Assembly: GCA_038848185.1 (NCBI GenBank)
Contig: JAWCNV010000009.1
Span: 10,987-74,986 of the forward strand
Direction of reading: 5' to 3'
Length of the DNA: 64,000 nt
Origin: JAAOZP01 sp038848185
GTDB taxonomy: Archaea > Thermoproteota > EX4484-205 > JAAOZP01
The notes beneath the pieces are model-generated. The model had not been told where the DNA came from. It ran no database searches and saw only the letters and a list, made by a program, of their open reading frames with translations. A program made the translations under genes and the position numbers. Positions 17,189-25,250 of this stretch are shown piece by piece. Position 1 is the stretch's first letter. Every line of letters starts with the position of its first letter.

Positions 17189-18109
17189 ATGCAGCGGGAA
17201 ACTATTCCAAACGTTGAAACACCTGTTAAATGTCCTAGTTGCAATTCTCCTCTGGTGGGTTCAGGAGATGAACTGGTTTGCAGTAAGTGTGGTTTAGTGA
17301 TTAACGTTTTAAACAAATATGTTGCTTCTTATGATCAAAATCATACTTTTCAAGATGATTGTCGCTATGGAAGTATTATCGCAGAACACGGTTTCACTTC
17401 AAATATTTCCCGTATTCAAAGGAACCTTTTTTCTTCAACTAGGAGAAAGGAAAACGAGTTAAAATGGCTGGTAGATAAAATATGTGACAATTTCCATCTA
17501 GGTTGCTCTATAAGACTTTATTCATATAAGACTGGTCTTATTCTTTTAAATAAATTTCGCTGCAGCAACAAAAAAATTAATTTAGCAGCGATTGCCACAT
17601 ATTCCGTAGTTTCTGCATCAAGGTTCTATAATCTTAACATAGTTCCCCAATACAAGAAGATCCAAGCATATTTGCAGAATATAGGTTTCAAGATCAGAAC
17701 TAGGGACCTGTTTCACGTAATATTTAGTGCAAGAGAAATGGGGCTTGTCGAGGCAAAATGTGAAACCAGTAAAACGATCAATGAAATAATATCCATGATG
17801 ATGAAAGGCAATACTCGATTACAGAAGCTTAAACCCGAAGAAAGAACACGGTTTCTCAACAATCTCAGAATTATCTCAATAAGACTCTTCAACGATTTAA
17901 AATCTAGGCATTATTATTTCAGAGGTAAAAATCCTACGATATGTTTGGCTTCCTCCATTTACGCTGCCTCCAAGGAAGCTTCATCTATTTCAAACATTAA
18001 AAACCCTGTGACTCAGAAAGAACTGGCAGGATACATAGGATATGCTGAATACAGTGTCAGAGAAACATATGAAGAGTTATTTGGAAAGAATGCGCGTATC
18101 ACTCTATAA
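17189..18109 (+). CDS. divergent transcription initiation factor B (TFB paralogue)
   Basis: The 306-residue protein starts with a zinc ribbon (cysteines 15, 18, 31, 34; CPSC and CSKCG). Two cyclin-like repeats follow, and the second ends in a TQKELAGYIGYAEYSVRETYEEL helix-turn-helix. This is the architecture of TFB, which recruits RNA polymerase at TATA/BRE promoters. It is strongly diverged: the first repeat lacks the usual conserved LAA and RAA pattern and is rich in Asn, Lys and Tyr. It sits at the edge of an AT-rich island and overlaps the convergent pilus-type operon end by 6 bases. A role as an alternative factor for that island is an inference. Confidence 0.85.
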   Translation: MQRETIPNVETPVKCPSCNSPLVGSGDELVCSKCGLVINVLNKYVASYDQNHTFQDDCRYGSIIAEHGFTSNISRIQRNLFSSTRRKENELKWLVDKICDNFHLGCSIRLYSYKTGLILLNKFRCSNKKINLAAIATYSVVSASRFYNLNIVPQYKKIQAYLQNIGFKIRTRDLFHVIFSAREMGLVEAKCETSKTINEIISMMMKGNTRLQKLKPEERTRFLNNLRIISIRLFNDLKSRHYYFRGKNPTICLASSIYAASKEASSISNIKNPVTQKELAGYIGYAEYSVRETYEELFGKNARITL

Positions 18110-18553
18110 GCCCTCTTCAAGTGTCCTGCTTACCCTGTGATTACGCTCAAAGGAAAAAAGCCCTTCCAAATCATTTACATAAGCCTTAACGTCGATTTCG
18201 ATAAAACAGTTTTCTGCATAATTAATAGTGTAGTTAAAATTGACCAATATCCCGTATTCATTGAAAAATTCTCTGGTCTCGATAACTCTATTCATAAACT
18301 CCCCCGCCTCCTCTTCTAATAATTGTTTGAGGACCGTGAAATTGCCCTCCGATGAATAAACGCTTCTATCCAAAATGGTGCTAAAACTTTCAAACACGTC
18401 GCTTATAAAGGAATCCGCTAAAAAGGCTTTAGATTTTTGTTTCAGATAGTTTTCTAGGATAATACTGTCAATGAGAACCATCACATTTACCGTTAGTAAA
18501 ATAATTGTGATAAGTGTTAAAGTAGTTATTGGTATCAACCAGGTTTTGATCAT
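18104..18553 (-). CDS. small membrane-anchored protein of the pilus island
   Basis: The 149-residue protein has one N-terminal membrane helix (residues 5-31, IPITTLTLITIILLTVN-like). About 115 residues lie outside, predicted helix then beta strands. The shape is that of a pseudopilin or TadE-like envelope protein, although no leader glycine/glutamate signature is present. Its start overlaps the stop of the next upstream gene by 4 bases. It is the last gene of a leftward five-gene operon. I do not recognise a family. Confidence 0.6.
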   Translation of the reverse strand: MIKTWLIPITTLTLITIILLTVNVMVLIDSIILENYLKQKSKAFLADSFISDVFESFSTILDRSVYSSEGNFTVLKQLLEEEAGEFMNRVIETREFFNEYGILVNFNYTINYAENCFIEIDVKAYVNDLEGLFSFERNHRVSRTLEEGL

Positions 18554-18930
18554 TTTTCAACTCCTACAGTAACATACGTAGTGTCTTCGCTGCTAATCTT
18601 AACAACCTTAATATACCGGACTTGTTCAGCCACGATGTTTGAAAAACTCTTGTTTTCGACAAGTATTCCCCCGTTTTTCCTATTAAAGAGTTCTACGGTA
18701 CACCACCTGACCCCATTAGAATCGAGAAAATCTACTATCTCTTTAAGCATTTTATTAACATCATGTGAGTTCTGCTGACATATTCTAAGTACATTCACCT
18801 CTACTATTAAATCCCTTTCGACATCATCTAGCAATTCTGTCTTTGATCTTATGCCTTGTGAAACAGTGATTGTTAATAATAGTAGAAAACTGCTTAAGAT
18901 TATTGCGAGAGTTCCCTCAAAATATTGCAT
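18550..18930 (-). CDS. small membrane-anchored protein of the pilus island
   Basis: The 126-residue protein has a membrane helix near residues 7-25 (GTLAIILSSFLLLLTITVSQ) and an outer domain that ends in short beta strands (YIKVVKISS, TTYVTVGVE). It has two cysteines (residues 51 and 75) that could pair outside. The layout resembles minor pilins or TadE/TadG-like proteins. It is coupled by a 4-base overlap to the gene downstream and follows the 43-residue membrane peptide by only 5 bases. No family is recognised. Confidence 0.6.
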   Translation of the reverse strand: MQYFEGTLAIILSSFLLLLTITVSQGIRSKTELLDDVERDLIVEVNVLRICQQNSHDVNKMLKEIVDFLDSNGVRWCTVELFNRKNGGILVENKSFSNIVAEQVRYIKVVKISSEDTTYVTVGVEK

Positions 18931-18935
18931 TTATT

Positions 18936-19067
18936 TCACCATTTTTTAACAAAACTGATTGTAATAGATATGTTACTGAAAGTAAGAAGCATGGCTAGTC
19001 CCAATTCAATAACTAATATTAGCATTATAAAGGAGGATGTCAAGAAATCCAAAAGCTTGTCACTCAT
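18936..19067 (-). CDS. 43-residue single-helix membrane peptide
   Basis: The frame runs from ATG 19067 to TGA 18936. The peptide begins MSDKLLDFLTSSF, has one long hydrophobic helix (about residues 13-32) and ends VKKW. Its ATG overlaps the TGA of the upstream gene (ATGA), a strong sign of real coupled translation. Size and position fit a pilin-like or pilus-assembly accessory subunit. It is too short for database-style recognition, and the function is unknown. Confidence 0.6.
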   Translation of the reverse strand: MSDKLLDFLTSSFIMLILVIELGLAMLLTFSNISITISFVKKW

Positions 19068-19444
19068 TGCTCAGTTAACATAACTCCATTGCTTAACGTT
19101 TTAATTAGATAAGTTTTCCCAGGTTCGAGCATTATCTTGTTAAATTTGTATTTTCCTTCCCCTTTAAATATGCAGGTTTTCTCAATCAGGATGTAGCATT
19201 CATAATCTTTTAGCAGAATCGAATAGTGGAATAACGGTATGCTTGGAATCGAAATAGTGAATTCTCCTCCATATTCAGCTGAAAGATCAGCATGCTTCTC
19301 AATGATCATTAAGATGCTCTCGGCTACGTTGTTTAAGAACTCTTCTCTTAAAATATTAGTTGCATGAAATACTGCAATGCTTACTGCAACTGTCAAGGAT
19401 ATCCATGCCATGTCTTTCAAATGTTCTTCAAGGATTTCATTCAA
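19064..19444 (-). CDS. small membrane-anchored protein of the pilus island
   Basis: The 126-residue protein begins MNEILEEHLKDM and has a membrane helix at about residues 12-29 (AWISLTVAVSIAVFHATN). The rest is a beta-rich domain with a CYILIEKTC disulfide candidate near 83-91. A glutamate lies at position 5 after the initiator Met, as in mature type IV pilins, but there is no leader peptide. It is followed by the 43-residue peptide with a 4-base overlap. I infer an envelope or minor-pilin role from context. Confidence 0.6.
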   Translation of the reverse strand: MNEILEEHLKDMAWISLTVAVSIAVFHATNILREEFLNNVAESILMIIEKHADLSAEYGGEFTISIPSIPLFHYSILLKDYECYILIEKTCIFKGEGKYKFNKIMLEPGKTYLIKTLSNGVMLTEQ

Positions 19445-19461
19445 GCTGCTTCACTCCCTTC

Positions 19462-19605
19462 TTAATAAGTGGCAAGCAACTTAACCACACTTTCATAGAT
19501 CTGCTTAAGCATGGGGATTATTTGGTCAGCCAAGTAGGCAATGCTTAAGCCTAGAAATATTATTGAAAGTAACATTACTAAGCTTTTCTCAAGCAGGTTA
19601 CTCAT
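19462..19605 (-). CDS. 47-residue pilin-like membrane peptide
   Basis: The frame runs from ATG 19605 to TAA 19462. The peptide begins MSNLLEKSL, followed by a hydrophobic helix (VMLLSIIFLGLSIAYLA) and a short amphipathic tail. After removal of Met, the N-terminus SNLLE closely resembles the mature start SQLIE of the predicted prepilin at 23218, with glutamate at +5. It is the first gene of the leftward operon, and a ribosome site AAGGGAG for the next gene lies in the 17-base gap. It may be a leaderless pilin-like subunit; this is inference. Confidence 0.55.
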   Translation of the reverse strand: MSNLLEKSLVMLLSIIFLGLSIAYLADQIIPMLKQIYESVVKLLATY

Positions 19606-19684
19606 TGTCAACCATCTCTACTGTAGTTATTAGTTTATTTTTCATTTTCAACTTCTAATAAAGCTCTATGATAACGGCTTATAA

Positions 19685-19710
19685 TCACCAATGCGTTTCG
19701 ATATTGGTGA
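19685..19710. promoter_or_regulatory. operator-like inverted repeat between divergent operons
   Basis: TCACCAAT (19685-19692) and ATTGGTGA (19703-19710) are perfect 8-base inverted arms with a 10-base spacer, so arm centres lie 18 bases apart. A TATA-like CTTATAAT sits directly upstream at 19678-19685. The rightward start site should therefore fall inside or just after the repeat. The placement fits a repressor site for the rightward operon that could also affect the leftward one. Confidence 0.45.
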
Positions 19711-19738
19711 ATAAATATCTTGCCCGCTGAATTCAAGA

Positions 19739-19894
19739 ATGAGGTTGATTCCCCAAGATGAGTTGCTGATAGGTGCGATACTCCAAGAGATAGATGATTT
19801 GAAGATCAATCTAAGCAAGCTTAACAGTAGAATTTTAAACTTGGAGAAAAAGTATCGTGAGTTAAACGAGTTTATAAGGGATGTGTCTAAATGA
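19739..19894 (+). CDS. 51-residue coiled-coil peptide, first gene of the pilus operon
   Basis: The frame runs from ATG 19739 to TGA 19894. After MRLIPQDELL it is one continuous amphipathic helix with leucine/isoleucine heptads (IDDLKINLSKLNSRILNLEK), predicted to form a coiled coil. Its TGA overlaps the ATG of the secretion ATPase gene (ATGA), so the two are translationally coupled. A likely role is an adaptor or regulator of that ATPase. It has no recognisable homologue by eye. Confidence 0.6.
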   Translation: MRLIPQDELLIGAILQEIDDLKINLSKLNSRILNLEKKYRELNEFIRDVSK

Positions 19895-21774
19895 GCTGTT
19901 TTCAGCATACTTCTCTATGCGCTGATATTGGAAGAACATGGATTTGGAGCAATATTGGAAGAACCCTTTATTTGTTTTATCCCGATTACTCTGAGACAAA
20001 TCCGCAGGTTATCTGCGATATTATGCATAAACTTATGTATTTTACTCCCCAAAGAGTTCTGATAAGTTTTAAGGATCATTGGTATGATGTCTGCAAAGAG
20101 TATCTTGACTCGATGAAAAAATATTCTAGGGAAGCTATGAAGGAGAAAACTGGGCTTTATAGAATGCTTTCAGAAAAATATGGTACGGCAGATCTTGATT
20201 TAAACGATGCTCGTGAAAAGCTTTCTATTCGTCCGTTTTATGGGAGTGTGTATTCAAAGTTAATACTGCAGCTTCCCCTGCCCAGTAGTTTTTTAGTCGA
20301 ATGCCAGCTTCAAGAATATGAAAAAATCTTCAAAATAAGAAGCCTAGGGGAACATAATTATTTTTTAGGCCATTTATCTTATGGTGTAGATGCTAAAAAG
20401 AGCTCGTACAGGATTTCATTTAAGGTAGATGATTTTTTCTGGATTAAAAGAGAGCTTTCAACAATTCTGCATTTCATCTACTCTGAGAAAATGCTTAGAA
20501 CCGGAAAGCTTAAAGATATTGTTGAATACCGGTTTGAAGCCGGTTTAAAATTTTTAAAAGTGTTAACTTCTGAAGAAATGGATGAGCCGGTTAAAAAGTC
20601 TCTTGTTGAGCATGCTGTTTACTCTTCAATGGGTCTCTCAAAAATATATCCTCTAATAAATGATGGTAATGTGCAATGTTTCTTCTTGGATGATGTGGGA
20701 AGAAAAATTTATGTTGATCATGCTTTTTTCGGAAGACTTAATACAAACCTAATTCTTAAAGAAAAGGATTTTGAGAGTCTTGTAACACTAGTAAAGAGGG
20801 AAACTGGTCTTAACCTAGATTATTCTCATCCTTCAATTAAGGCATCAATAGTTTTCAATAAGGTGTTAACGAGAGTTTCAATAGATGCTCCGCCTTTAAC
20901 GCTGGGAAGAGGAGTCATAGATGTGCGGAAGCATGTGGTAAACACATTGTCATTAAGAGATCTTTTAGGATCAGAGTATTTCTCAATAGAGTCTGCAGCT
21001 TTTCTCATCTTTGCAATACTTAACCGTGCTAACATATCCATTATAGGTGAGCCCAACTCCGGTAAAACTTCTCTTCTAAACTTCTTAAGCTACTTTATGC
21101 CTTCTTGGTGGCGTATAGTACATATAGAAGATGCTCTTGAAACACTTCCGCCTAAAATCTTCAACCAGCATAGAGTAGTGTATATTGTTGACCCGTTTGA
21201 AAGCGGAGAGAAAGGCAGTACGAAAACACTTGAGATAGTTAAAGTTCTTCACAGGACTCCCTCTTACCTTATACTGGGGGAAATTCAAACAAAGGGTCAT
21301 GTAAAAGCGATGTTTCACGCTATCTCTGCTGGACTGAGGGTCATGCACACTGCGCATGCATCCAGCAATATCGGGTTTATTAAAAGACTTGCGGAGGTCC
21401 ACAACATTCCTCGCTTATTAATTTCTGAGCTTGATTTGATAATATTAATGAAGAAGCTTGAGTTAAATAACAGTATTAAGCGGTTTATTGGTGAAATAGT
21501 AGAAGTAAACCATGATTCTAACATAAATAAACTGTTTTCGAGGAACACCGTATTAGAGGAAATGTGTTGCCAGTCAAGTTTAAAGGGTTCAGAAATCTTT
21601 GAGAGACTTGCACGTTTAAACTGTATTGAAGAGAAATTTCTTTACGGTGAATATGAAGAGATTGAGAAGACGCTTAGAGAAAACCGTTATTCAGAGAACA
21701 CGATCGTTAATAATCTTATTCAAAAAATTCATTCAAGAGTGCTTGGAAAAAGCGCGCGAGGTTCATCGGTATGA
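19891..21774 (+). CDS. type II/IV secretion-system ATPase (FlaI/TadA-like)
   Basis: The 627-residue hexameric motor ATPase family member has a diverged N-terminal half. The catalytic half carries Walker A GEPNSGKT at 386-393, an aspartate box around HIEDALE, a Walker B-like strand LILGEIQT near 457-464 and the histidine box HTAHASS near 486. Such ATPases power pilus or archaellum assembly from the cytoplasmic side of the membrane. The Walker B box has GEIQT where most members have GEMR(D/G), a mild divergence. Overlapping ATGA junctions link it to the coiled-coil peptide before and the platform gene after. No archaellin or FlaF/G/H genes are present, so it is not a canonical archaellum. Confidence 0.85.
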   Translation: MSCFQHTSLCADIGRTWIWSNIGRTLYLFYPDYSETNPQVICDIMHKLMYFTPQRVLISFKDHWYDVCKEYLDSMKKYSREAMKEKTGLYRMLSEKYGTADLDLNDAREKLSIRPFYGSVYSKLILQLPLPSSFLVECQLQEYEKIFKIRSLGEHNYFLGHLSYGVDAKKSSYRISFKVDDFFWIKRELSTILHFIYSEKMLRTGKLKDIVEYRFEAGLKFLKVLTSEEMDEPVKKSLVEHAVYSSMGLSKIYPLINDGNVQCFFLDDVGRKIYVDHAFFGRLNTNLILKEKDFESLVTLVKRETGLNLDYSHPSIKASIVFNKVLTRVSIDAPPLTLGRGVIDVRKHVVNTLSLRDLLGSEYFSIESAAFLIFAILNRANISIIGEPNSGKTSLLNFLSYFMPSWWRIVHIEDALETLPPKIFNQHRVVYIVDPFESGEKGSTKTLEIVKVLHRTPSYLILGEIQTKGHVKAMFHAISAGLRVMHTAHASSNIGFIKRLAEVHNIPRLLISELDLIILMKKLELNNSIKRFIGEIVEVNHDSNINKLFSRNTVLEEMCCQSSLKGSEIFERLARLNCIEEKFLYGEYEEIEKTLRENRYSENTIVNNLIQKIHSRVLGKSARGSSV

Positions 21775-22364
21775 AGAGGATCAGACAACTCATAAGGGCA
21801 ATTCCTTTTTCAACCTTAGTTAAAGCGTTTAGAGAAGGTGAGGAAGCGGTTTATGAGGTGATAACTCCAATTACAGCCGAAATTATTATGGCTGAATCTG
21901 CTTACAATAATTTATACAAAACAGTCTACGATGTTTCAAATAAAGACTACGGTGATATCTCCAGGCTCTTACAGTATTGCCTGAAGCAAAATCTAAACGG
22001 TAAAGATATCTGGGAGGAGTTAAATCTAGCTTTACAGAAGTATCCTGATCTACTGTCTGCAATCAACCAAGTGGTTCAAAGCAATTTAAGGCGAGCAATA
22101 GATCCTGAAAAAACACTGATGCTTTTCAGGATTCTTGAGTCAAAAGCTAGGATGAGGTATCAAGAATACACATTGAAGCTCAACTCAATAATGTCTGCTT
22201 TCTTCTTCTATGTGTTTCTTGTTCCAACGCCAATAGTACTGGTTTCAAGCCTCTTGCCGCAATATTCGTACGTCTTATTCCCCTTTTTCTTCGTTAGTAG
22301 CATGATAATGTTTAAGATATTTTTCAATAAGATAGGGAGGATTAGGAGTGTTCTACTCTGTTGA
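21771..22364 (+). CDS. pilus assembly platform protein, first half (TadB/FlaJ-like)
   Basis: The 197-residue protein has a helical cytoplasmic domain (about 1-130). It contains the pattern of T2SF domains: a motif near ISRLLQYCLKQN-GKDIWEELN and later SKARMRYQEYTLK. Two membrane segments follow (STAFFFYVFLV-like near 143-160 and LFPFFFVSSMIMF near 170-183). It matches one half of a FlaJ/TadB-type platform, normally one protein of 450-550 residues or two separate TadB and TadC. It overlaps the ATPase gene and the next gene by 4 bases each. Confidence 0.68.
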   Translation: MKRIRQLIRAIPFSTLVKAFREGEEAVYEVITPITAEIIMAESAYNNLYKTVYDVSNKDYGDISRLLQYCLKQNLNGKDIWEELNLALQKYPDLLSAINQVVQSNLRRAIDPEKTLMLFRILESKARMRYQEYTLKLNSIMSAFFFYVFLVPTPIVLVSSLLPQYSYVLFPFFFVSSMIMFKIFFNKIGRIRSVLLC

Positions 22365-23161
22365 AAAAAGCATATTTGTTTCTAATAATCGGGTTTGGGA
22401 TGCTTATGTTTCTAATGCCCTTTCTGAAACTTGGTTTCTACGTTGCAAACTCAATACAGCTTCTCGCTTACACTCTTATATTGACGCGAAGAAAGAAGAG
22501 TATGGGCGAAGACTTATCTGAGAAAACCAACTTAACATTAATAGGAAAGATGGCAGATTGCCCTGAGAATCTAAACTTGGAAAACTCTATCTTCAAAATT
22601 TTATCAGATACGGAGAGGAGAAAAAGTAATCCAGAGGTTTTTGAAAAAGCTATCTGCAACAACATAAATGGGCATCCGGTAGAGGAAACTCTTGATTCTT
22701 ATTACGGGTTTTCGGATAAAGCAAATAGATTTTTAATGAGGCTTACATCAAGTCTTTTCACTAAGGACGCTGTATCCGCAAAAAAAATTTTGGGAAGCTA
22801 CGTAGTTATATTAAGAGAGAACGAGATTTTAAAGAACGAGAGAAAGATCTTGTTCTCAGAAGCAAGGTTCAGAGCCAGAATAATGCTGATCGTCAGCGCC
22901 TCCCTAATGGGTTTTCTGTCCGCCGTAAATCCTATTCTCAATATGTCCTCTATGCTTTCACCTAACTTGGGCTTGCAACAGGATCCGTCGCAGCTTATTT
23001 CTCTATTCTTATATCTTATAAGTGTCTCAATACTCTTACACCGTTCTTTAGCCTACAAGAAGCTTGTTAAAACACTGCTTTACTCCACGGCAAGCTTTAC
23101 ACTGTCTTTTCTAGTTTTTAGCAATGTTATCGGCACATTCATAACACACATTTCCAATTAA
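22361..23161 (+). CDS. pilus assembly platform protein, second half (TadC/FlaJ-like)
   Basis: The 266-residue protein has two N-terminal membrane helices (residues 3-40). A cytoplasmic T2SF-like helical domain follows (about 50-165, with ENEILKNERKILFSEARFRARI before the next membrane part), then two or three membrane helices. With the preceding gene it would rebuild a FlaJ-like platform that couples the ATPase to pilin insertion. The start is TTG at 22361, overlapping the upstream TGA. Splitting the platform in two is usual in Tad systems. Confidence 0.65.
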   Translation: MKKAYLFLIIGFGMLMFLMPFLKLGFYVANSIQLLAYTLILTRRKKSMGEDLSEKTNLTLIGKMADCPENLNLENSIFKILSDTERRKSNPEVFEKAICNNINGHPVEETLDSYYGFSDKANRFLMRLTSSLFTKDAVSAKKILGSYVVILRENEILKNERKILFSEARFRARIMLIVSASLMGFLSAVNPILNMSSMLSPNLGLQQDPSQLISLFLYLISVSILLHRSLAYKKLVKTLLYSTASFTLSFLVFSNVIGTFITHISN

Positions 23162-23217
23162 AGCCATTGGTGCTTATATCAAGTTAGCGTCTTCTCAATA
23201 TTGAGGTGGTGGAAATC

Positions 23218-23412
23218 TTGAAGATGAAATTAAAGGGGTCACAGCTCATAGAGGAAGGGTTGCTTGTAGTTTTAGCGCTAGTAATGCTGGGCGCCGTCTT
23301 CGGAGTTTCGAAGCAGATTGTGGATAACATATCTATGTTCTTTGACTCTTTAATAAAGGGGCTTGGGGATTTAGGTTACAGTTTATTCGGCTGGCTTCTG
23401 CCTCCCCAGTAA
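23218..23412 (+). CDS. type IV prepilin-like protein
   Basis: From TTG 23218 the 64-residue protein reads MKMKLKG, then SQLIE, then a hydrophobic helix (GLLVVLALVMLGAVFG). Basic residues, Gly at -1 and Glu at +5 form a class III signal peptide of archaeal prepilins, cut by a PibD/FlaK-type peptidase. The mature pilin would be about 57 residues, which is very small. The frame is open to GTG 23206, but GAGGTG at 23203-23208 gives a good ribosome-site spacing to the TTG. The stop overlaps the ATG of the HerA-like gene by one base. Confidence 0.65.
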   Translation: MKMKLKGSQLIEEGLLVVLALVMLGAVFGVSKQIVDNISMFFDSLIKGLGDLGYSLFGWLLPPQ

Positions 23413-25250
23413 TGTCTAATGGTAAGGAGAAAAAGTGGGATCCAATATACTTCATCGTCATTACCGTATTGTTGATTAGTCTAATAAAAAACACTACGGG
23501 CCTTCCAACTTTTTTAATCAATATTCCTCTGCTGCCGGTTCTGCAAGCCGTTCCTCTAGTAATGCTTTTACTTATTCCACTGTTTTTTCTAGTTTACAAG
23601 CGTCCAAAGCTTATTAACCGATTATTGCTAAACGGAAACAGTAATTATCTTATTGCAGAAACAGGTTCTTCAGAAATGGTAATGGGCGCCGTTTCGGTTC
23701 TTCTCGAAGAGAGTTCAGAAATTGTCGAGATTAGGAAGGAAGATTTCTACAGCAGATCGCGGGGTCTTATTAACGGTCTTTTGAAAGCAGGGCTCTCCAT
23801 AACATGTGTAACACATATTCTTCCACCAGAGGATCGTGATGAAGCAGCTCTTCTAGCACAAATACTTGTTGTCAGTAGAAAGATAGGCCGTGAGGGCATT
23901 GATGAGGCTGCGAAAATGCTTGAAACAGACGTTGAGAAAATAAAATCCATCTACAACACGGTTTTCCCAGAGTTAAAATTGGTTAGGCTGAAGGGGAAGG
24001 ATCTTGTCAAATACTTAAGAAGGATCCTAATAGACGACTCACTTTTAAGGAAAGTCGATACGGCTAACTCTGTTAAAATGCTTGCTCTTCATATGCCTGA
24101 TCAAGATCTTTCTCTATTATCATCCTCTTGCAAAACGTCTGCCAGCCTATCAGAAAACAGGGGGATTGTTAACCTTGGCGTAATTGTTTTTAACGGCTCA
24201 AAAATCTTTCCATTGCAGCTTGAAGAAGATAAATTTAAGAAACACGTGGCCGTCTACGGCTCAACTGGTTCGGGTAAAACAACTACTGTAAAGCATATTC
24301 TAAAGGAGCTTGCAAGACTCGGATATTCATTCATAGTTCTAGACTGGCATAACGAATACAGACATCTGGCTGAGGAGCTTAAGGGCAAGGTTTTCTCCCC
24401 AGGCTCCTTCTCTCTTGACATACTCAATCCGATCGAGGCAAACAGTTTATCCGAGCACATCGCAATAGTTACAGATATTTTCGACCAGATATACAGTTTC
24501 ACTCCCTCTCAGTCATACATGTTTAGAGAAGTGCTTCTGCAAACCTTGGTAGAGAAGGATCTTGGAATCAATTCCCCAGATCCTCTTACAGGCTTCGTAG
24601 AAACATTAGAAAGATGGAGCATTAAATCATTCTACGAGAATGAGACAAAGTTCGCATTGTTAAGAAGATTAAGACCTCTAATAACTGGTCAGAGTAGAGC
24701 GGTATTCTGCAACAGGGATCGATTAGTAAGAATTGAAGACATAATAGATGGCCATGTAGTCTTCGAACTAGGAGGCATAGTTGAAGTGGATATACGCAAA
24801 TTAGTATCACTATTTATTCTAGCACTTCTCTATGAATTCAGGTTGAAAAACAAGAATACTAGATGTCACTTCACAGTAGTGGAGGAGGCACATAACATTC
24901 TCCCCTACCGGAGGCGTGACTCTCCTCCTGGGATTGCTGAAAAACTATTCTTAGAGATGAGAAAGTTCAATGAGAGCTTAATACTAGTATCCCAGTTCCC
25001 TTCACAAATCTCGCCCGAGATAGTGAAATCCACAAGCTTGAAGATATCTCACAGAATATGTGAAGGGGAGGAGTCGAGAATTCTAACAGATATAATGGGT
25101 CTGCCTCAAAAGGATTATGAGCTTCTTAAAAAAACTATGCCTGGATACGGGTTCCTAGCTGCAGAGGGTTTTTCCCAGCCTATCTTCTTCTCGATAGATC
25201 TTCATGGAAGAGAAAACTCATTTTCTCAGGATGTCTTAAGAGGAAACTAA
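23412..25250 (+). CDS. membrane-anchored HerA/VirB4-like ATPase
   Basis: The 612-residue protein has two N-terminal membrane helices (about 12-30 and 37-60), then a HerA-type RecA-like motor. Walker A is GSTGSGKT at 283-290, followed by VLDWHNEYRHL. A Walker B/glutamate segment is TVVEEAHNILP, and the sensor is SLILVSQFPSQ with downstream SHRICEGEES. Soluble HerA works with NurA in end resection, but membrane-anchored forms such as CedB belong to archaeal DNA import. No nurA gene lies nearby. The one-base coupling to the prepilin gene suggests a common machine. The 3' end overlaps the convergent kinase gene by 71 bases. Confidence 0.82.
   Translation: MSNGKEKKWDPIYFIVITVLLISLIKNTTGLPTFLINIPLLPVLQAVPLVMLLLIPLFFLVYKRPKLINRLLLNGNSNYLIAETGSSEMVMGAVSVLLEESSEIVEIRKEDFYSRSRGLINGLLKAGLSITCVTHILPPEDRDEAALLAQILVVSRKIGREGIDEAAKMLETDVEKIKSIYNTVFPELKLVRLKGKDLVKYLRRILIDDSLLRKVDTANSVKMLALHMPDQDLSLLSSSCKTSASLSENRGIVNLGVIVFNGSKIFPLQLEEDKFKKHVAVYGSTGSGKTTTVKHILKELARLGYSFIVLDWHNEYRHLAEELKGKVFSPGSFSLDILNPIEANSLSEHIAIVTDIFDQIYSFTPSQSYMFREVLLQTLVEKDLGINSPDPLTGFVETLERWSIKSFYENETKFALLRRLRPLITGQSRAVFCNRDRLVRIEDIIDGHVVFELGGIVEVDIRKLVSLFILALLYEFRLKNKNTRCHFTVVEEAHNILPYRRRDSPPGIAEKLFLEMRKFNESLILVSQFPSQISPEIVKSTSLKISHRICEGEESRILTDIMGLPQKDYELLKKTMPGYGFLAAEGFSQPIFFSIDLHGRENSFSQDVLRGN

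Noticed and set aside
19666..19908. 80-codon frame on the minus strand in the divergent pilus promoter region
   Set aside because: It lies antisense to the coiled-coil gene and the ATPase start and includes the operator repeat; the plus-strand frame has a coupled ATGA junction and better codon use.
19891..23161. Reading the pilus genes as an archaellum locus
   Set aside because: No archaellin, FlaF, FlaG, FlaH or CheF-like genes are present, the platform is split in two and a HerA-like ATPase follows, which does not match archaellum operons.
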